From the NCBI GenBank assembly GCA_023213395.1, contig CM041465.1:121341741-121405740 (forward strand): a stretch of 64,000 nt of DNA, given 5' to 3'. Position numbers and translations under genes: made by a program. Positions 1-11,689 of this stretch are shown here, one piece after another. The notes under the pieces were generated by a model. The model ran no database searches, was not told where the DNA came from, and saw only the letters and a program-made list of their open reading frames with translations. Within the stretch, counting starts at the first letter, position 1, and each line of letters opens with the position of its first letter. The stretch is from Cycas panzhihuaensis (lineage: Eukaryota > Cycadophyta).

Positions 1-199
1 TAATGATTGGGTTCATATTCATGTGGATTATTCATGTTAGATGTTTCTTCTATTGCATGATACAAGTTGGTTTCTTGAACGTCAACGACATGCCATCACT
101 AGAGATGGTCGTGCTTGAAGCATAATCTGGAATCATTTCGATTGAGTACTTCCCCTTCCCAAGCGTAGGAAGTACTATTTCGCTTCCGCCATCTGTTGA

Positions 200-700
200 T
201 GTAAATGTTGCATCTCTCCAAGTCTAGAGACATTCAGTTTTATACAACCATGGGCACCCTAACAGTGTTAGATAAGGCACTATTCCTTTCACGATCTCCA
301 CTATAGTGAAATCTATTAGAACGACAATGTTGGCTACATCCACCTTCATGTTAGGCAATTGTCTCACAGGATTTACCAAGAACTTGTTAGCCAATTTTAA
401 TGAATAAATTATGGCCTTTAATTTTGGATTTCCTAGCTTTTTTCACATTGTTGTTGGTAGCACATTGACTGTAACTCCCCCATCAACAGTTGCCCCATGA
501 ATTATTTCTCCCATGATAGTGATAGTGATTGTAGGGTCAAGGTCAAAAGAAGGCATTGCTTTTTTCAAGCTTTTGATTGATTCATTATGTTGCAAGATGC
601 CCATTTTGATCCATTCAATGACTTGCTGTAGTGGAATGGTCAATTGCAATTGTTTCACTAAATTTCCCATCAATGACAACATTCTTGGTATGCCTTTCAT
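200..700 (-). pseudogene. Gypsy-like retropepsin domain (GA element)
   Basis: The minus strand encodes an aspartic-protease-like stretch: a TVDGGVTVNVLP segment, in the place of the usual DGG/DSG catalytic loop, then a block ending in LTLLGCPWLYKTEC. This matches the layout of plant gypsy proteases (loop, about 80 residues, then a G-P/R-W motif). It lies downstream of the CCHC knuckle at 1028-1069, as expected for gag-protease order. The frame is interrupted and no reverse transcriptase is visible before the left window edge. The role would be polyprotein processing. The gypsy assignment rests on motif order, not on RT, so it is moderate. Confidence 0.55.
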
Positions 701-1027
701 TGGTTAACCTTAACTCCTTTGCTTGGACTACAAGTGGTTGTTGTGGTGTTTCACAGATTGTTGATTACTTTACCTTGGGTTTGTTTTTTCTTGTATACAC
801 ATACTTCATTATGGGTTTGCATATAGATAATTTCTTCTCTTCTTCTTTCTTTGTCGCTTATTCCAAAGCTTTTTTCGCTACTTTTAAGTTGTCTATTTTA
901 ATTTTAGAGTTAGGGTAGTCATCTACTACATTCTCCTTCCCCTTTTCTTTACTCATCATTTGTAATTTCACATTCTTGCTTGATTTGGGACTATACCCAT
1001 GAGGTTTGTTACTTTGGCGTTCGTTTT

Positions 1028-1069
1028 ACAGTCCTCCATGCGATGATTTCCTAGTTCACAATCTTTGCA
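1028..1069 (-). pseudogene. CCHC zinc knuckle of GA gag
   Basis: Fourteen minus-strand codons read CKDCELGNHRMEDC, an exact CX2CX4HX4C zinc knuckle typical of retroviral and retrotransposon nucleocapsid. It sits between the gag region (about 1640-2640) and the protease (200-700). The motif is intact although the surrounding frame is broken. It shows that the minus-strand remnant on the left is a retroelement gag and not a host gene. Confidence 0.75.
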
Positions 1070-1639
1070 TATGAAGGGGCATTGTTTGTGTGCTTTGGTT
1101 GTTGAGCATTCTAACTTCCAATCGCTGAACTCAAGGCACACTAGGCATCTTCCAAATGGATGCCTTCATCTTAGAGGTCTATGGTGCGCTTCTAAGAATG
1201 TACAGATGCTTAGTTGATTTAGAACCTCTTCTCCTACCTCTTCTTCTATAATTTCTTCCTTTAGAACTGAAAAAGCTTTCATGTCGTGGGTGCCCACATC
1301 ATGTATGTGGCACCATTTATCCTATTTCCTCATGGAATTGTTTTTGGGTTGAGTTCACACTCCTCTATAGAAAGGAAATCCTCTTCACAAATGTGGCATC
1401 ATTTGTCTACTCAAGTTTCTCATTTGCTTTCATTTTTAATCATGCCACTTCTTTTCTAAGGGCTTCTACCTTAGATTCTTCCCTTTCTTTCCCCACTTGG
1501 AAGAGTTGTTAATTTTTTTGTTTCCGCTTTATTTCTTAAAGCTCATCTTGTAATGTAAATAATAACAAATCGTGCCCTCTCATTTGGGCATCCATTTGTG
1601 CTTCAAAACCTAATGCCAATTCTTGGACATTCTGAAAAG

Positions 1640-2643
1640 ATTTCAATGGGTGTGTTTGTATCGCTCACCTCAAATTTTCATTCAATCCTCTAACAAAATA
1701 ATATTTCATATTATAATCTGTCACCTTTTCATTTGTCATATTAGTCACTGTGATTTTCATGTGACTCATGTAAGTCAACACTAACTCTCTAGGTTCTTCG
1801 TATCATGCTAATGGTACTCCTTATATTGTGCATGCAAATCGGGCCTTAGTCTCATCTTTGTCTGTAATTTTTCTCACATTCACCAAATTTTGAATAAATA
1901 TACATGCTTAGTGGCACCTAATGTGTTATTAAGAATTAATTTCCCAAACTCCTTTAAGTCCCCCATCTTTGGAGAATCCAGTAGTGCAATTTGTATATGT
2001 GGAGAATTAGGTGGTTTAACTTCTTGTTTCGAAGTTATCATTTCTTTCTCTACTACATTGAGTTTATGTATTGTCCCAAGTAGACTCTTCCCAATACTAT
2101 CTCTCCCAAATAAAGGATTCTTAAAGTGTGTCCTCAAATGAATCGGTTTCGGACGCCCTAGTATCTGCACTGTTAACAATGTTATAATGAAGAATGATTA
2201 CTCAAATCCCTTCTCTAGCGTATCCTCAAACAATTGCCTTACTGAATGATTTTCCTAGTATGTTGAGGGACCTTTCTCTGCCTTTTCTTCGTGATCACTG
2301 AGGCTCTTCAAACTAGAGTTCACACTTAATCCTTCCTCCTTCCCTATGGTTTCTCCTTCCTCCTTTGAAGTATCATTTACTTCTTTTGAATTTTCTTCCT
2401 CTTTTGGAATCTCCTCCTCTTCTTTCTCCAGACTAAGCATATCTAATTCAAATGGGGTAGGTGTTATCACCGTTGGCTCTCCATGTCTGTCATCCTTGTT
2501 CTTGAGATGTATGGGCGCCACTTGCCTTAGACCCTTCGAAGACTGTCCCTTGGTCTCATCATTTCTCTTGGAACATAACTTCCTTGCCCTTAATTTCTTC
2601 TCATTTTCCTATTTGATGGCCCTTTGTCTAGTAGATTCCAGTA
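1640..2643 (-). pseudogene. Gypsy-like gag, part 1 (GA, split by E1)
   Basis: Minus-strand frames at 2255-2521 (88 codons, rich in E, K and S) and 1880-2179 (99 codons), plus degenerate sequence to about 1640, look like the variable N-terminal and middle part of a gag. Reading about 1640-1880 on the minus strand gives a gag-like stretch with phrases such as VTNMTNEKVTDYN and YYFVRGLNENLR. The coding region continues on the far side of E1 at 10072, because E1 sits between duplicated CAGTA sites. A second diverged copy (GB) lies at about 11.7-12.5 kb. Several stops show that it is dead. Confidence 0.55.
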
Positions 2644-3182
2644 TGTGAAAAATGGGCATTAGGCCACATTAGTCCCAAGATCATAAGTACAAGCACAATA
2701 CTACAAATGCATGAAAGTATGAAACATAAAGAACACAAACAGAAATAGGAGCAAGATCAAGATACCAGAAATGGGGGGTTGGAATTAATCCAACCACCAA
2801 AGAATGCTTCAGCTTGATTAGCAAACCGAATAACAATGAGCTCCTCCTCTCTAGATGAGCAACAATGAAGAGAGGCCTCTTTAAATAGAAGAAGATGAGA
2901 GGCCAAAGGCTATTGCATGATTGACAAGTGTCAATCATGCAATGCATGCTTGCATGTAGGACAAGTGTCCATTGGGAGCTCATGTGAGCAAAAGTGCAAG
3001 GGGGTCATTTGACCCTTAAGTTAGAACGTTATGTCACTAGACATAAAGTGGGTGTGTACCTTATCACTTAAGTGATAAAGTTACACCTAAAGTACAAAAG
3101 TGCAAAAGTGCACACATAATACAAGAATAGAAAATACATTAGCTTAACATTATAAACATAAGGTAAACCATGAGGTTTAACA
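2644..3182 (-). repeat. E1 3' LTR
   Basis: It is 539 bp with TG...CA ends and the left target duplication CAGTA just outside. It holds a perfect 15-bp inverted repeat with a 2-nt loop at 2912-2943 and a palindrome TTATCACTT/AAGTGATAA at 3061-3078. The adjoining polypurine tract is decayed: E3 has seven C on the plus strand here and E1 does not. Confidence 0.93.
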
Positions 3183-3189
3183 CCTTATT

Positions 3190-4014
3190 GTTTATAATGT
3201 TGAGTCGGACTCCAAGACCATCTCTAAATTTTACAAATTTGTCTCTACCAAGTGGCTTGGTGAAGATATCTGCCGTCTGCTGCTCCGTTGGTCGATATTG
3301 AAGAGTGATCTCACCACTATGTACATGCTCCCTGATGAAATGGTGGTGAACTTCAATATGCTTGGTCCGTGTGTGGAAGACTGGATTCTTAGTTAGCTTG
3401 AGGACACTCTGATTGTCACAATGAATGCTGGTCAGCTGCTGCTGCTGAAATCCAAGCTCACCAAGAATCCGTCAAAGCCAGATAGCCTCACAAGTTGTAC
3501 CGACCAGCCTTTGTACTGCTGCTGGAGGACAAGGTAACATTTGGTTGCTTCTTGCAACTCCATGAAACATTCTTGAACCAAGGGTGAAACAAGAACCCGA
3601 GGTAGATTTCACGCTATCCCGCATCCCCTTAATCGTAATCGAAAACCCTCCAAAGTGAAGTTCTCCTTATGTACATACTCAAGTCCAAGCTGCAATGTTC
3701 CTTTGATATACTTGAGTATGCGTTTTGCTGCTTGCCAATGCTTCTGATTGGGTTGAGACATGAAGCGAGAGCAAATCCCAACTGCAAATGAGATGTCTGG
3801 ATGAGTGTTGGTGAGATATATCAAGCTACCAATCAATTGTCGATAAAGAGTGGAATCTGCTGGTTCTCCATGGGTGTAGGTGCCGTCTTGCAGTCGTGCA
3901 TCCTGAATCTCTGCAAGATGTCCCAAGAATATTTTGCTTGGGAAATGAAGATATAGCGTGGTCACGCCATACCTCAAAGCCTAGAAAATAATGGAGAAGT
4001 CCAAGATCAGTCAT
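3190..4014 (-). pseudogene. E1 RNase H and RT C-terminal remnant
   Basis: The minus strand encodes the copia RT connection and RNase H region. [14 protein letters not shown] is followed by a run with YRQLIGSLIYLTNTHPDIS and AAKRILKYIKGTLQLGLEY, both standard after the RT core, then a C-terminal tail ending near FRDGLGV. Stops and frameshifts break it. At about 4014 the sequence jumps from the [10 protein letters not shown] block straight to the upstream KI.EYF block. About 140 bp present in E3, including the YVDD catalytic codons, are missing. Confidence 0.85.
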
Positions 4015-4896
4015 CTCAAAAAGTATTCATTGATTTTTGCCTACCATGCCCTAGGAGCTTGCTTCAAGCCATACAAAGCCTTATTGAGGCGATATACCAA
4101 ATGCTCCTTGCCTTGTTCCTTGTAACCAGGAGGTTGCTCCAAGTACACCTCCTCTTGAAGATCGCCGTTGAGGAAGGCGCTCTTCACGTCCATCCGATAT
4201 CTGAGCCATTTGCATTATGCAGCTAAGGCCAAGAGAAGTCTGATGGTGTTCATGTTTGCTACAGGTGCAAAGGTCTCCTCGTAATCAATTCCTTCTTTTT
4301 GTTTAAACCCCTTTGCTACAATTCTTGCTTTCTGTCGCTTGAGTGTCCCATCAGAATGGAATTTGGTCTTGTAGACCCATTTACAACTGATTACTGTTTG
4401 TGTGGAGGCAATTCGACCAAGTCCCAAGTACCATTCTTGTGAATGGATTGAATCTCCTCATCCATGGCAGCTTTCCAACTATCACTTTGTGAAGCTTCAG
4501 CAAAGGTAGTAGGCTCATGAATAGAAAGCACTTTAGCCATAAGTGCAAAGTTTGTTTGCTGCCGATACTTTGATGGACGTTTCCCTTCAATGATATGACC
4601 ATCTGCACTGCTTTGAGTGTACCACTTAGGTAACCACGAAATGATGTGGCATGAACCTCAATATCTTCTGGTCTAAGTGCAGGAGTAACAGAAGATGAAG
4701 TGGAAGGTTCAAGTGGAGCAGATGAAGATGAATTAGATGGTATAGGAGGTGCAGATGAAGAACACGGTGTATAAGATTGAGAGGAAGGGAAGTCCTCAAC
4801 AATCTTTTTCCCTTTGCCAATGGTGGGTTGGATTGATGCCATATCCAACTCTTTTTGATCATCCTCAACAAAGATTACATCTCTTGAGAGATGCAT
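4015..4896 (-). pseudogene. E1 RT N-terminal half and IN-RT linker
   Basis: The minus strand carries the start of the copia RT domain: [19 protein letters not shown], then [22 protein letters not shown] (from 4427 down). Upstream is a serine/proline-rich linker (4381-4896) like that between integrase and RT in E2 and E3. The RT palm is truncated by the deletion at about 4014, so the enzyme would be inactive. The frame shifts between linker and RT near 4400. Confidence 0.85.
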
Positions 4897-6101
4897 TTTT
4901 CTCCCAATGGATCATACAACTTGTAGGCTTTGCTATGGATTGCATATCCTACAAAAATGCATTTAAGGCTATGTTTGTCAAACTTTGTTCTTTGTTGATC
5001 GTATGTGCATATACGCAGTGACACGAATGTCCTCAAATGGTCGATAGTTGGCTTCTTACCGCACCATGCCTCCTCGGTGTGATATTGGTGTTGTTGTTGT
5101 AGGACTGATTGGCCACATAGGCGGTGATGAAATGCTTGCCCCAAGAAGCTCTTGGAAGCCCTTTGCATGCATCATTGTTTTGGCTTTATTAGCCAAAGTT
5201 CTATTCATCCTCTCGGAGACTCCATTTCTTTGAGGAGTATGAGGAGTTGTGAGTTGTCTCCAATTCCATTATCCTTGCAAAATTGGTTGAATTCATTTGA
5301 AGTGAATTCACCTCCATTATCGACCTTAATGTGCCAATTGAGTAGCGATTCATTTTCTACTTCCGCCTTGAACTCTTTGAACTTGGAGAAGGCTTGATGT
5401 TTGTTTTAGGAAGTAGACCCAGACTTTGTGAGAGAAGTCATCAATAAAAGATATGTAGTACACTGCTCCTCCAAAGGATTGGGTGGACATGGGTCCACAC
5501 AAGTCGAGTGAACTAATTGCAAAGGATAAGATGCATGCCATGCTTTGCCTTTAGGAAAAGGCAATCGATGTTGTGTCCCCATTATGCAAGCTTCGCAAAG
5601 ACATTTTGAACCATACATCTTTGGAAGCCCATACACCATGCTTTTGTATATCATCCGCTTCAGATTGTCTAGGCTTAAATGTCCTAGACGTTGATGCCAT
5701 AACTGAATTTTTGACAAAGATGTGGAACCAGAGTAAGCAGAATCAAGAGTAATATTATTGGCATCAAACTTGTAAAGACCTTGATCCTCATAGGCTACAG
5801 CTATGATCTGATCATCTTTGTCACAAATGATACATTTCCCATTTTTAAATAGTACGCTCATGTGTTGCTTGTTCATCTGGCTAACAGATAGCAAGTTCTT
5901 CTCCATAGAAGGAATGAAGTAGGCATCACTGTTGGGAAATGATGAGGAAGGATTTTGAGGAGAATGGAAAGGAGCTATGGTGCCTATTCCTGAAATCTCA
6001 ACTGATTCAGCGTTTCCAAAGGTCACTGATTGACCTTTACCTTCCTTGATGTTGCATAGGAGTTCTTCACTCCCTGTCATATGTTGAGAAGCTCCTGAAT
6101 C
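4875..6101 (-). pseudogene. E1 protease and integrase remnant
   Basis: The protease loop is intact: DSGA at 6090-6101 within TWIVDSGASQHMTG. Below it, 5406-6080 encodes the pre-integrase zinc-binding part (LWHQRLGHLS for the HH pair, CLCEACIMG for the CC pair) and the start of the integrase core. The frame then shifts near 5540. The core up to 4875 is split over several frames, with FVGYAIHSKAYKLYDP near the C-terminus. The enzyme would insert cDNA into the genome; here it is non-functional. Confidence 0.85.
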
Positions 6102-6171
6102 GACGATCCATGTGTTGTCAATGTTGGATGATTGGTATGCACAAAGTAGTTTGTCTTCATTGGCAAACTGA

Positions 6172-7136
6172 TTAGAATGGCATTGGTAGCCACCTCTTTG
6201 ACCCCCCCCACCTCTTGCACCTCCTCGATAGGCACCTCGATTTGGTCGAGGGGGATTCTGCTGCTGATCTGACTGTTGGAACCTTTGTTGAAATTGATGT
6301 TGTGGCTACTGTTGTCTTTGACCACGTAGGCTGCTGCTGTTGTCTTCGAAGATCCGCTTGCTTCTTTCTGCACTCAGGTGCAATATGGCCAGGTTTGCCA
6401 CAATAATGGCATACGACATTGGACTTGGAAGATCCAATGTTCATATTTCCAAACTGCTTTGTGAATGCAGTTTTGGATTTTTGATTTGTCTTTGCCTTTC
6501 TTTGTGAAAGCACCTGTTGTAGATGGTTCTTCATTATCCTTAGCATAAATTTGTTCTTCTTGAAGCAATAAGCTGTCAAGTTGATTGAATGTCATCCCCC
6601 TTAGTGAACCATCTCGTGTAGTTGATGATATAAAGCCGTTGTAGTCCTTTGGTAATGCTTTTGTGATGGAGGCTATGATTTCATCTCTTGTAGCTGGACT
6701 ACCTAAAGTAGTTAATTCATTACAAACCTCCTTAATAGAGGACAAGAATGCCGACATTGGCTTTACAAATTTGATGGAGTACAATTTAGCTTTTATCATC
6801 AAAATGCGAGCTTCATCTCGCCTTTCATACAAAGAGGACAATGTGTCCCATGTTTCTTTAGAAGATTGTGCAGAAGAAATATTTTGGTCTACATTTATGT
6901 CCACAACCATACGAATGAATGCCAAAGTAATTTCGTCTTTGGCCTCCCATGCAAAGAACAAGTTCAACATCCACAGTGCGAGTTGATTATTATTAACCAC
7001 AAGTGTAGGATTGGGGATTCTTCCAAACATATCCCCGTAACTCATTCATTATCAAGAGATTCTTTGTGATTCTTTTCCATTCTTGATAATTTGATTGCCC
7101 TTAGCCTTATGGTACATGCATTAAGCATATGTATGG
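6172..7136 (-). pseudogene. E1 gag with CCHC knuckle
   Basis: The start is placed at about 7136, where MGAIHMLNACTIRL aligns with the intact E3 gag start MAAINMLNACTIRL. The body (6374-7045) has the copia gag signature WDTLSSLYERRDEARI and LPKDYNGFISSTTRDGSL. An intact CCHC knuckle, CHYCGKPGHIAPEC, lies at 6370-6411. A frameshift between gag body and knuckle and a decayed N-terminus disable it. The product would form virus-like particles and package RNA. Confidence 0.85.
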
Positions 7137-9519
7137 CGCCCATCTTTCCACTTGATTAACACTTGAAGCTAGAAGATAACTTGGAAACTCAAAGCTTTCG
7201 CCGCTTAAGTTCCACCTTCTAACAAGACCAATGATCCGATCTTACTAGAAGATCCAACAACCGAATGGAATGATGAGGGGTGGAGGACTAGGCTATAGAG
7301 TTGGTCCAACTTGATCTTATAGAGAAGATCCAAATGTTGACCAAGTTAAATCTAGGACAAGGCGGTAGGGTTGATCCGCATGGACGTACCATGCTTTCCA
7401 CGGGATTCATGTACCCAATAACACCATTTTCGAACCTCCTTTCCCTCAAGCAACCTTAATTGTCGGCATCGACCATTTGCGGTCGGTTGGTACCCTAGGA
7501 ATGCACCAAGCTTAAGGTTAATTTAGAGGCAAGGTTTGAACCTTTTCGAGCCTCTCCAATGATTTTAAATTCACTTTTAAACAAGTCTAAGTGAATCTTC
7601 TTACTTGGATTTTTATGCCTTTTGGCTTACAAAGAATGCTTCTTAAGAAGCAATGAAAGAATGAGCACAAAAGCATTTCAAGTGCTTTATGATCCAAGTG
7701 AGGTGCTATGTATGCTTGAGTACAATGATAAAGTACTTTGAGTACTTAAAGAAAATGATGTAAGGAACCTTTGATGACAACAAAAGAGGGTTCCTTTTAA
7801 CCTTCAAAATCTGATGAAGTGATGAAGCCACAAGAAAAGTGTACTCAAGAAATGCTCCAAAGCCAACACAAACTCCATCGCAGTTGTTGAGACTTAAAAT
7901 GTCTCAACAATCCAACAAGAAAATTGTGATTTTATTAAGTTTCACAATGAGCCTTCCCTTTTTTGAACTGAAGAAGGCCAAGGTCACCATGCAAGGTGCC
8001 AAAAAATGAAGTTAGGTGGTAATTTCCTTCACCTTTACAATGTAGATATGCCTTTTGATTACATTAATTAAGCTCAATGATGCTTTAATAGCATGAAAGT
8101 GTGCTAAAAGAGCTTAAAACAGTAAGTACAAAAAGGTACTTTTAAGAATCAAGACTGCCAATGTCTGTAAAAAAGAATTTAAGTAGGCCCAGCTATAAAA
8201 ACTTAAAGTCTTTTAAGACTCCCCCCTTGAGAAAAAAAATTGTCTTAGAACCTTAAAAAATTGATTCACATGAGCATATTGTTCAAAATATGCTATCAAG
8301 AGATTGATTTTTCAAGGTTGAGCTGGCAATCGCCGACCGTAGGCCGACTCAAGAATGTGTCGACATGGCACCGCCGATCGTGGTAGAGCGCATGATGATG
8401 ATCGGATGCCTCGCTTGGCGTAAAGAGGCCGACTCAAGAATGATGAGTTGGCAAGTGAGAGCCGATCAAAGAATGATGAGTTGGAAGTGAGAGTGCCGAC
8501 CAAAGAATGATGAGTCAAAGGAGAGTGCCGATCAAAGAATGATGAGTTGGCGTGAGAGGCCGAGTTGGCGCTCGGCCGTGACTCAAGAAATGAGTGGTGC
8601 CGAGCTTCACGTAATCGCCGGGCACCAAGACTGTTGAAGTGGCACTTTGAGCTGGCAGTGATGCTGGATCAGTCGATTTGGCATACCGAGTGTCGACCAA
8701 AGATCGCTGAGTCGGGCAGCCGGGTCAGGCACCGCCGAAATGACAAAGGTGTTAATGATAGTGTGGCATGATACCGAGCCGACAAGCAGTTAATGATACC
8801 GGCCGACAATGATACCGGCACTTTGAGGACTGCTGAATGTCGATTTACACGAGTGTTGACTCAAAGAATGTGCTGACTTGGCACAAATGAGTTGAGCCGC
8901 GCTTGATGGTCGGGTCGACTTGGCACACCGAGTTGGACAAAGGTTAAGATGAGCAAAGGCACCGCGCTTGAAGATTGATTTTCTCAATGCTGAGTTGAGC
9001 TTGGACAGCCTGCTGAGTTGGTGTACAGTGCTGAGTTGGAAGTTCTGGGCCTGGAGAGAATGCTGAGTTGACAAAGGCCGATCGTAATCGTGATGATGTG
9101 GCACTTTGAGTGATGAGTTGGCGCCTGGACCGCCCAGCTTGATTTTCTCGCCGAGTTGGCCGGAGCTCGCCGACTGTTCACCGACTCAAAGTACCGAGTT
9201 GGCAGCAGATGAATAGCACCGAGCCGACAGAGAGCGTACTTGGTAGTCGCCACCGAGTTGGCAGAGAGCGACTTGGCAAAGGCCTTGACCGGGCCGGAGC
9301 CGCTCGATCGGGCTTGGCTCTTGCTGACTGGGCACCTTGAATCCTCTTCAGAAATGGTTGAAAAGACCTTGCATGCAGGTCTAGGAATGCACAGAAATGG
9401 GCAGCTTCAAGTGCAGGGATAGAGGATAGTCCAAAGGTACGATTTCAAGAATGATGATGTAGATAAGTTCAAACAAACTAACAAAGGTCTTGAAACACAC
9501 TAAGTTCAGAAACCTTTCA
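7137..9519 (-). other. E1 5' leader (untranslated)
   Basis: About 2.4 kb lie between the primer site and gag without recognisable coding. The gag-proximal part (7137-8295) is AT-rich and matches the leaders of E2 and E3 (shared tracts such as GATGAGGGGTGGAGGACT and TTTTCGAGCCTCTCCAA). The PBS-proximal part (about 8300-9430) is GC-rich, repetitive and unlike either of them. Confidence 0.75.
8310..9425. repeat. GC-rich degenerate repeat block in E1 leader
   Basis: Short words recur irregularly: AAAGAATGATGAGTTGG, GAGTTGGC, GAGTGCCGA and CCGACTCA. The copies do not form one regular period. Composition contrasts sharply with the AT-rich DNA on both sides. Several ORFs on both strands cross it, but they are low-complexity and have no counterpart in E2 or E3, so no gene is called. 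Confidence 0.7.
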
Positions 9520-9531
9520 GCTCTGATACCA
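9520..9531 (-). other. E1 primer binding site (initiator Met-tRNA)
   Basis: The minus strand reads TGGTATCAGAGC, the usual plant copia complement to the 3' end of initiator Met-tRNA. It lies 2 bp inside the 5' LTR. Confidence 0.92.
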
Positions 9532-9533
9532 AA

Positions 9534-10071
9534 TGTGAAAAATGGGCATTAGGCCACATTAGTCCCAAGATCATAAGTACAAGCACAATACTACAAATGC
9601 ATGAAAGCATGAAACATAAAGAACACAAATGTAAATAGGAGCAAGATCAAGATACGAAATGGGGGTTGGAATTAGTCCAACCACCAAAGAATGCTTCAAC
9701 TTGATTAGCAAACCCAGAATAACAATGAGCTCCTCCTCTCTAGATGAGCAACAATGAAGAGAGGCCTCTTTAAATAGAAGAAGATGAGAGGCCAAAGGCT
9801 ATTGCATGATTGACAAGTGTCAATCATGCAATGCATGCTTGCATGTAGGACAAGTGTCCATTGGGAGCTCATGTGAGCAAAAGTGCAAGGGGGTGATTTG
9901 ACCCTTAAGTTACAACGTTATGTCACTAGACATAAAGTGGGTGTGCACTTTATCACTTAAGTGATAAAGTTACACCTAAAGTACAAAAGTGCAAAAGTGC
10001 ACACATAATACAAGAATAGAAAATACATTAACTTAACATTATAAACATAAGGTAAACCATGAGGTTTAACA
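9534..10071 (-). repeat. E1 5' LTR
   Basis: It starts TGTGAAAAATGG and ends GGTTTAACA, followed by CAGTA, the right target duplication. It contains the 15-bp inverted repeat at 9801-9832 and a perfect 24-bp palindrome at 9947-9970 (ACTTTATCACTT plus its complement). A TATTTAAAG tract on the minus strand near 9770-9780 is a plausible TATA element. Confidence 0.93.
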
Positions 10072-10340
10072 CAGTATTCCCTTAGATGAAGGTCTTTTAG
10101 GTGGCTCACCCACCTTCAAAGGTCATTTCGATGGCATTGGAAGGTCCCCTGGTTATCGGAGGTTTAGTTATGGCCTACCATCACAACGACAACCAAGCTT
10201 CCTTGATCTTTAGGCATAAGTACATATGGTGAAACTTCGACCCAATCCCTTTTCAATGGACATAAGCAATGAAATTAATGTTGACCTCATTTTTTACCCC
10301 TTAGAAAGTGCACTTGTCAAGGGCCACTTTCTAGTAGTCT
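10072..10340 (-). pseudogene. Gypsy-like gag, part 2 (GA, 5' end)
   Basis: This continues the GA gag interrupted by E1. Plus-strand phrases TTAGATGAAGGTCTTTTAGG and GGTTTAGTTATGG align in order with the GB copy at 12165-12240 (TTGATCAAAGGCTTCTTAGA, GGTTTAGTTAG). The likely gag start is on the minus strand here. No intact frame remains. Confidence 0.45.
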
Positions 10341-11689
10341 ACTTGGGTTTGGCCAACATGTCAATTTCATAACACATCACACATACGCCATATACACTCA
10401 TAAATTCATTCACACAGCATAATCATATCATCATAACATCACAATGTCATCATATTGATCATAGCATCATAGTATAATCTCACAAATCAATCACAATCAT
10501 GCTCAAAGTACACATTTTCCACATAACTTGTAGTGATCTAATTCTACTTTTATAGCAATTTTCCTCAAAAATACAAGTAATAATCCACAAAAACAATAAC
10601 TAGATGCTATTCAACAAGGAAAATGAACAATGAACAAGAATTACAGAATCCACAGAAGTAAATAATAGTCTTTATTGTCAAATAATACCAAAATAGAGCA
10701 AAAGTTCAACAAAGTACCTGTCTTTCTTGAAGACGTGAGCTTCCCTCTTCGAGGCGAGGAACCCTCCAAACTGCAGCCCCAAATGGGCGAGCTAATTGCA
10801 GCCCTAGAACCGAAAATATGCGATAAAAGAACCTCCGACGATGTTGAAATGAGGCCGCAAATCCTCCTTAAATAGGCGCCCAAACGAAAGTAATAGAAGT
10901 CGGCCAGTCTGGGTAATATTCTTCTTAAAACTGCTCAAGTAGAAGTCGGCCAGAACTTCTCCAAAAACTGGCAGGCTAACTTGAAATGGCCATAACTTTT
11001 GATTGAGATGTCGGAATTGACTTTCGTCTGAACCGTTGGAATCCTTGTTCAGAGGCCTTCAATTTGAATGGTTACATGGCATAGTTTTAACTAGATTTTG
11101 GAATGTTACATAACTCATTATATCATTAAGTAATATCAATGTCCAATGGCATTTACATTACTTGAGGGATGTTTCCACATAGTGTTCCCTATTAGAAAAC
11201 ATGACATACAATTGACTAACTCATCTCTCACACTGGAATGGCAAAGAAATGACCATTAAATACATGAATGCATGCCTTTTGGGGAGCAGTTGTGACTTTT
11301 GGTTACAACCACTCCTTTTCATAACAAATTACACCTTTTCCAAACAACTCATTAGTTATGCCTCTTAATACATTCTTTTGGCCATACAATTGTACGAATG
11401 TGTGTCCACAGATGATGTTAACAAATCTTAAGCATATCTTCCTAATTGGGCTGTGTGTTTCATGCATTCCTTGAAGTGCATTCCACATGCGTTCCAAACT
11501 GTGTTGTGTTTTCTTTTGAGACGCAACTCATCAAGCATTTCCAAGAGCTCTTTTCTGGTAGTTTCCTCTCGATTTTGTCATGCATTCTTCTGTATGACCC
11601 CTGTTTGATGCATTCCTACACTCATCAAGTTAGGCTAGACATGATTAGCTAATTTTCCATTGTCTAAAGTGCATGGGTACCAAATTTTA
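10341..11689. other. Non-coding stretch between GA and GB
   Basis: No gene is recognised. The stretch may hold the leader and LTR of GA. The phrase AGAAGTCGGCCAG occurs twice, at about 10896 and 10941, and there is a GC-richer patch at 10720-10890. No second LTR copy is in the window to test this. Confidence 0.4.

Larger units (their letters stand above)
2644..10071 (-). mobile_element. E1: copia LTR retrotransposon, full-length but decayed
   Basis: Two similar LTRs (2644-3182 and 9534-10071), both starting TGTGAAAAATGG and ending GGTTTAACA, enclose minus-strand copia gag-pol. The flanks carry a perfect 5-bp target duplication, CAGTA at 2639-2643 and 10072-10076. A primer site for initiator Met-tRNA abuts the 5' LTR at 9520-9531. 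Order on the minus strand is LTR, PBS, long leader, gag, protease, integrase, RT, RNase H, LTR, the copia order. It belongs to the same family as E3 and, more distantly, E2. It is inserted into the GA gag remnant. It cannot be autonomous, because the RT catalytic block is deleted. Confidence 0.95.

Noticed and set aside
8312-9422. Several 60-104 codon ORFs on both strands
   Set aside because: They lie in the degenerate repeat block of the E1 leader. Low-complexity repeats, with no family support.
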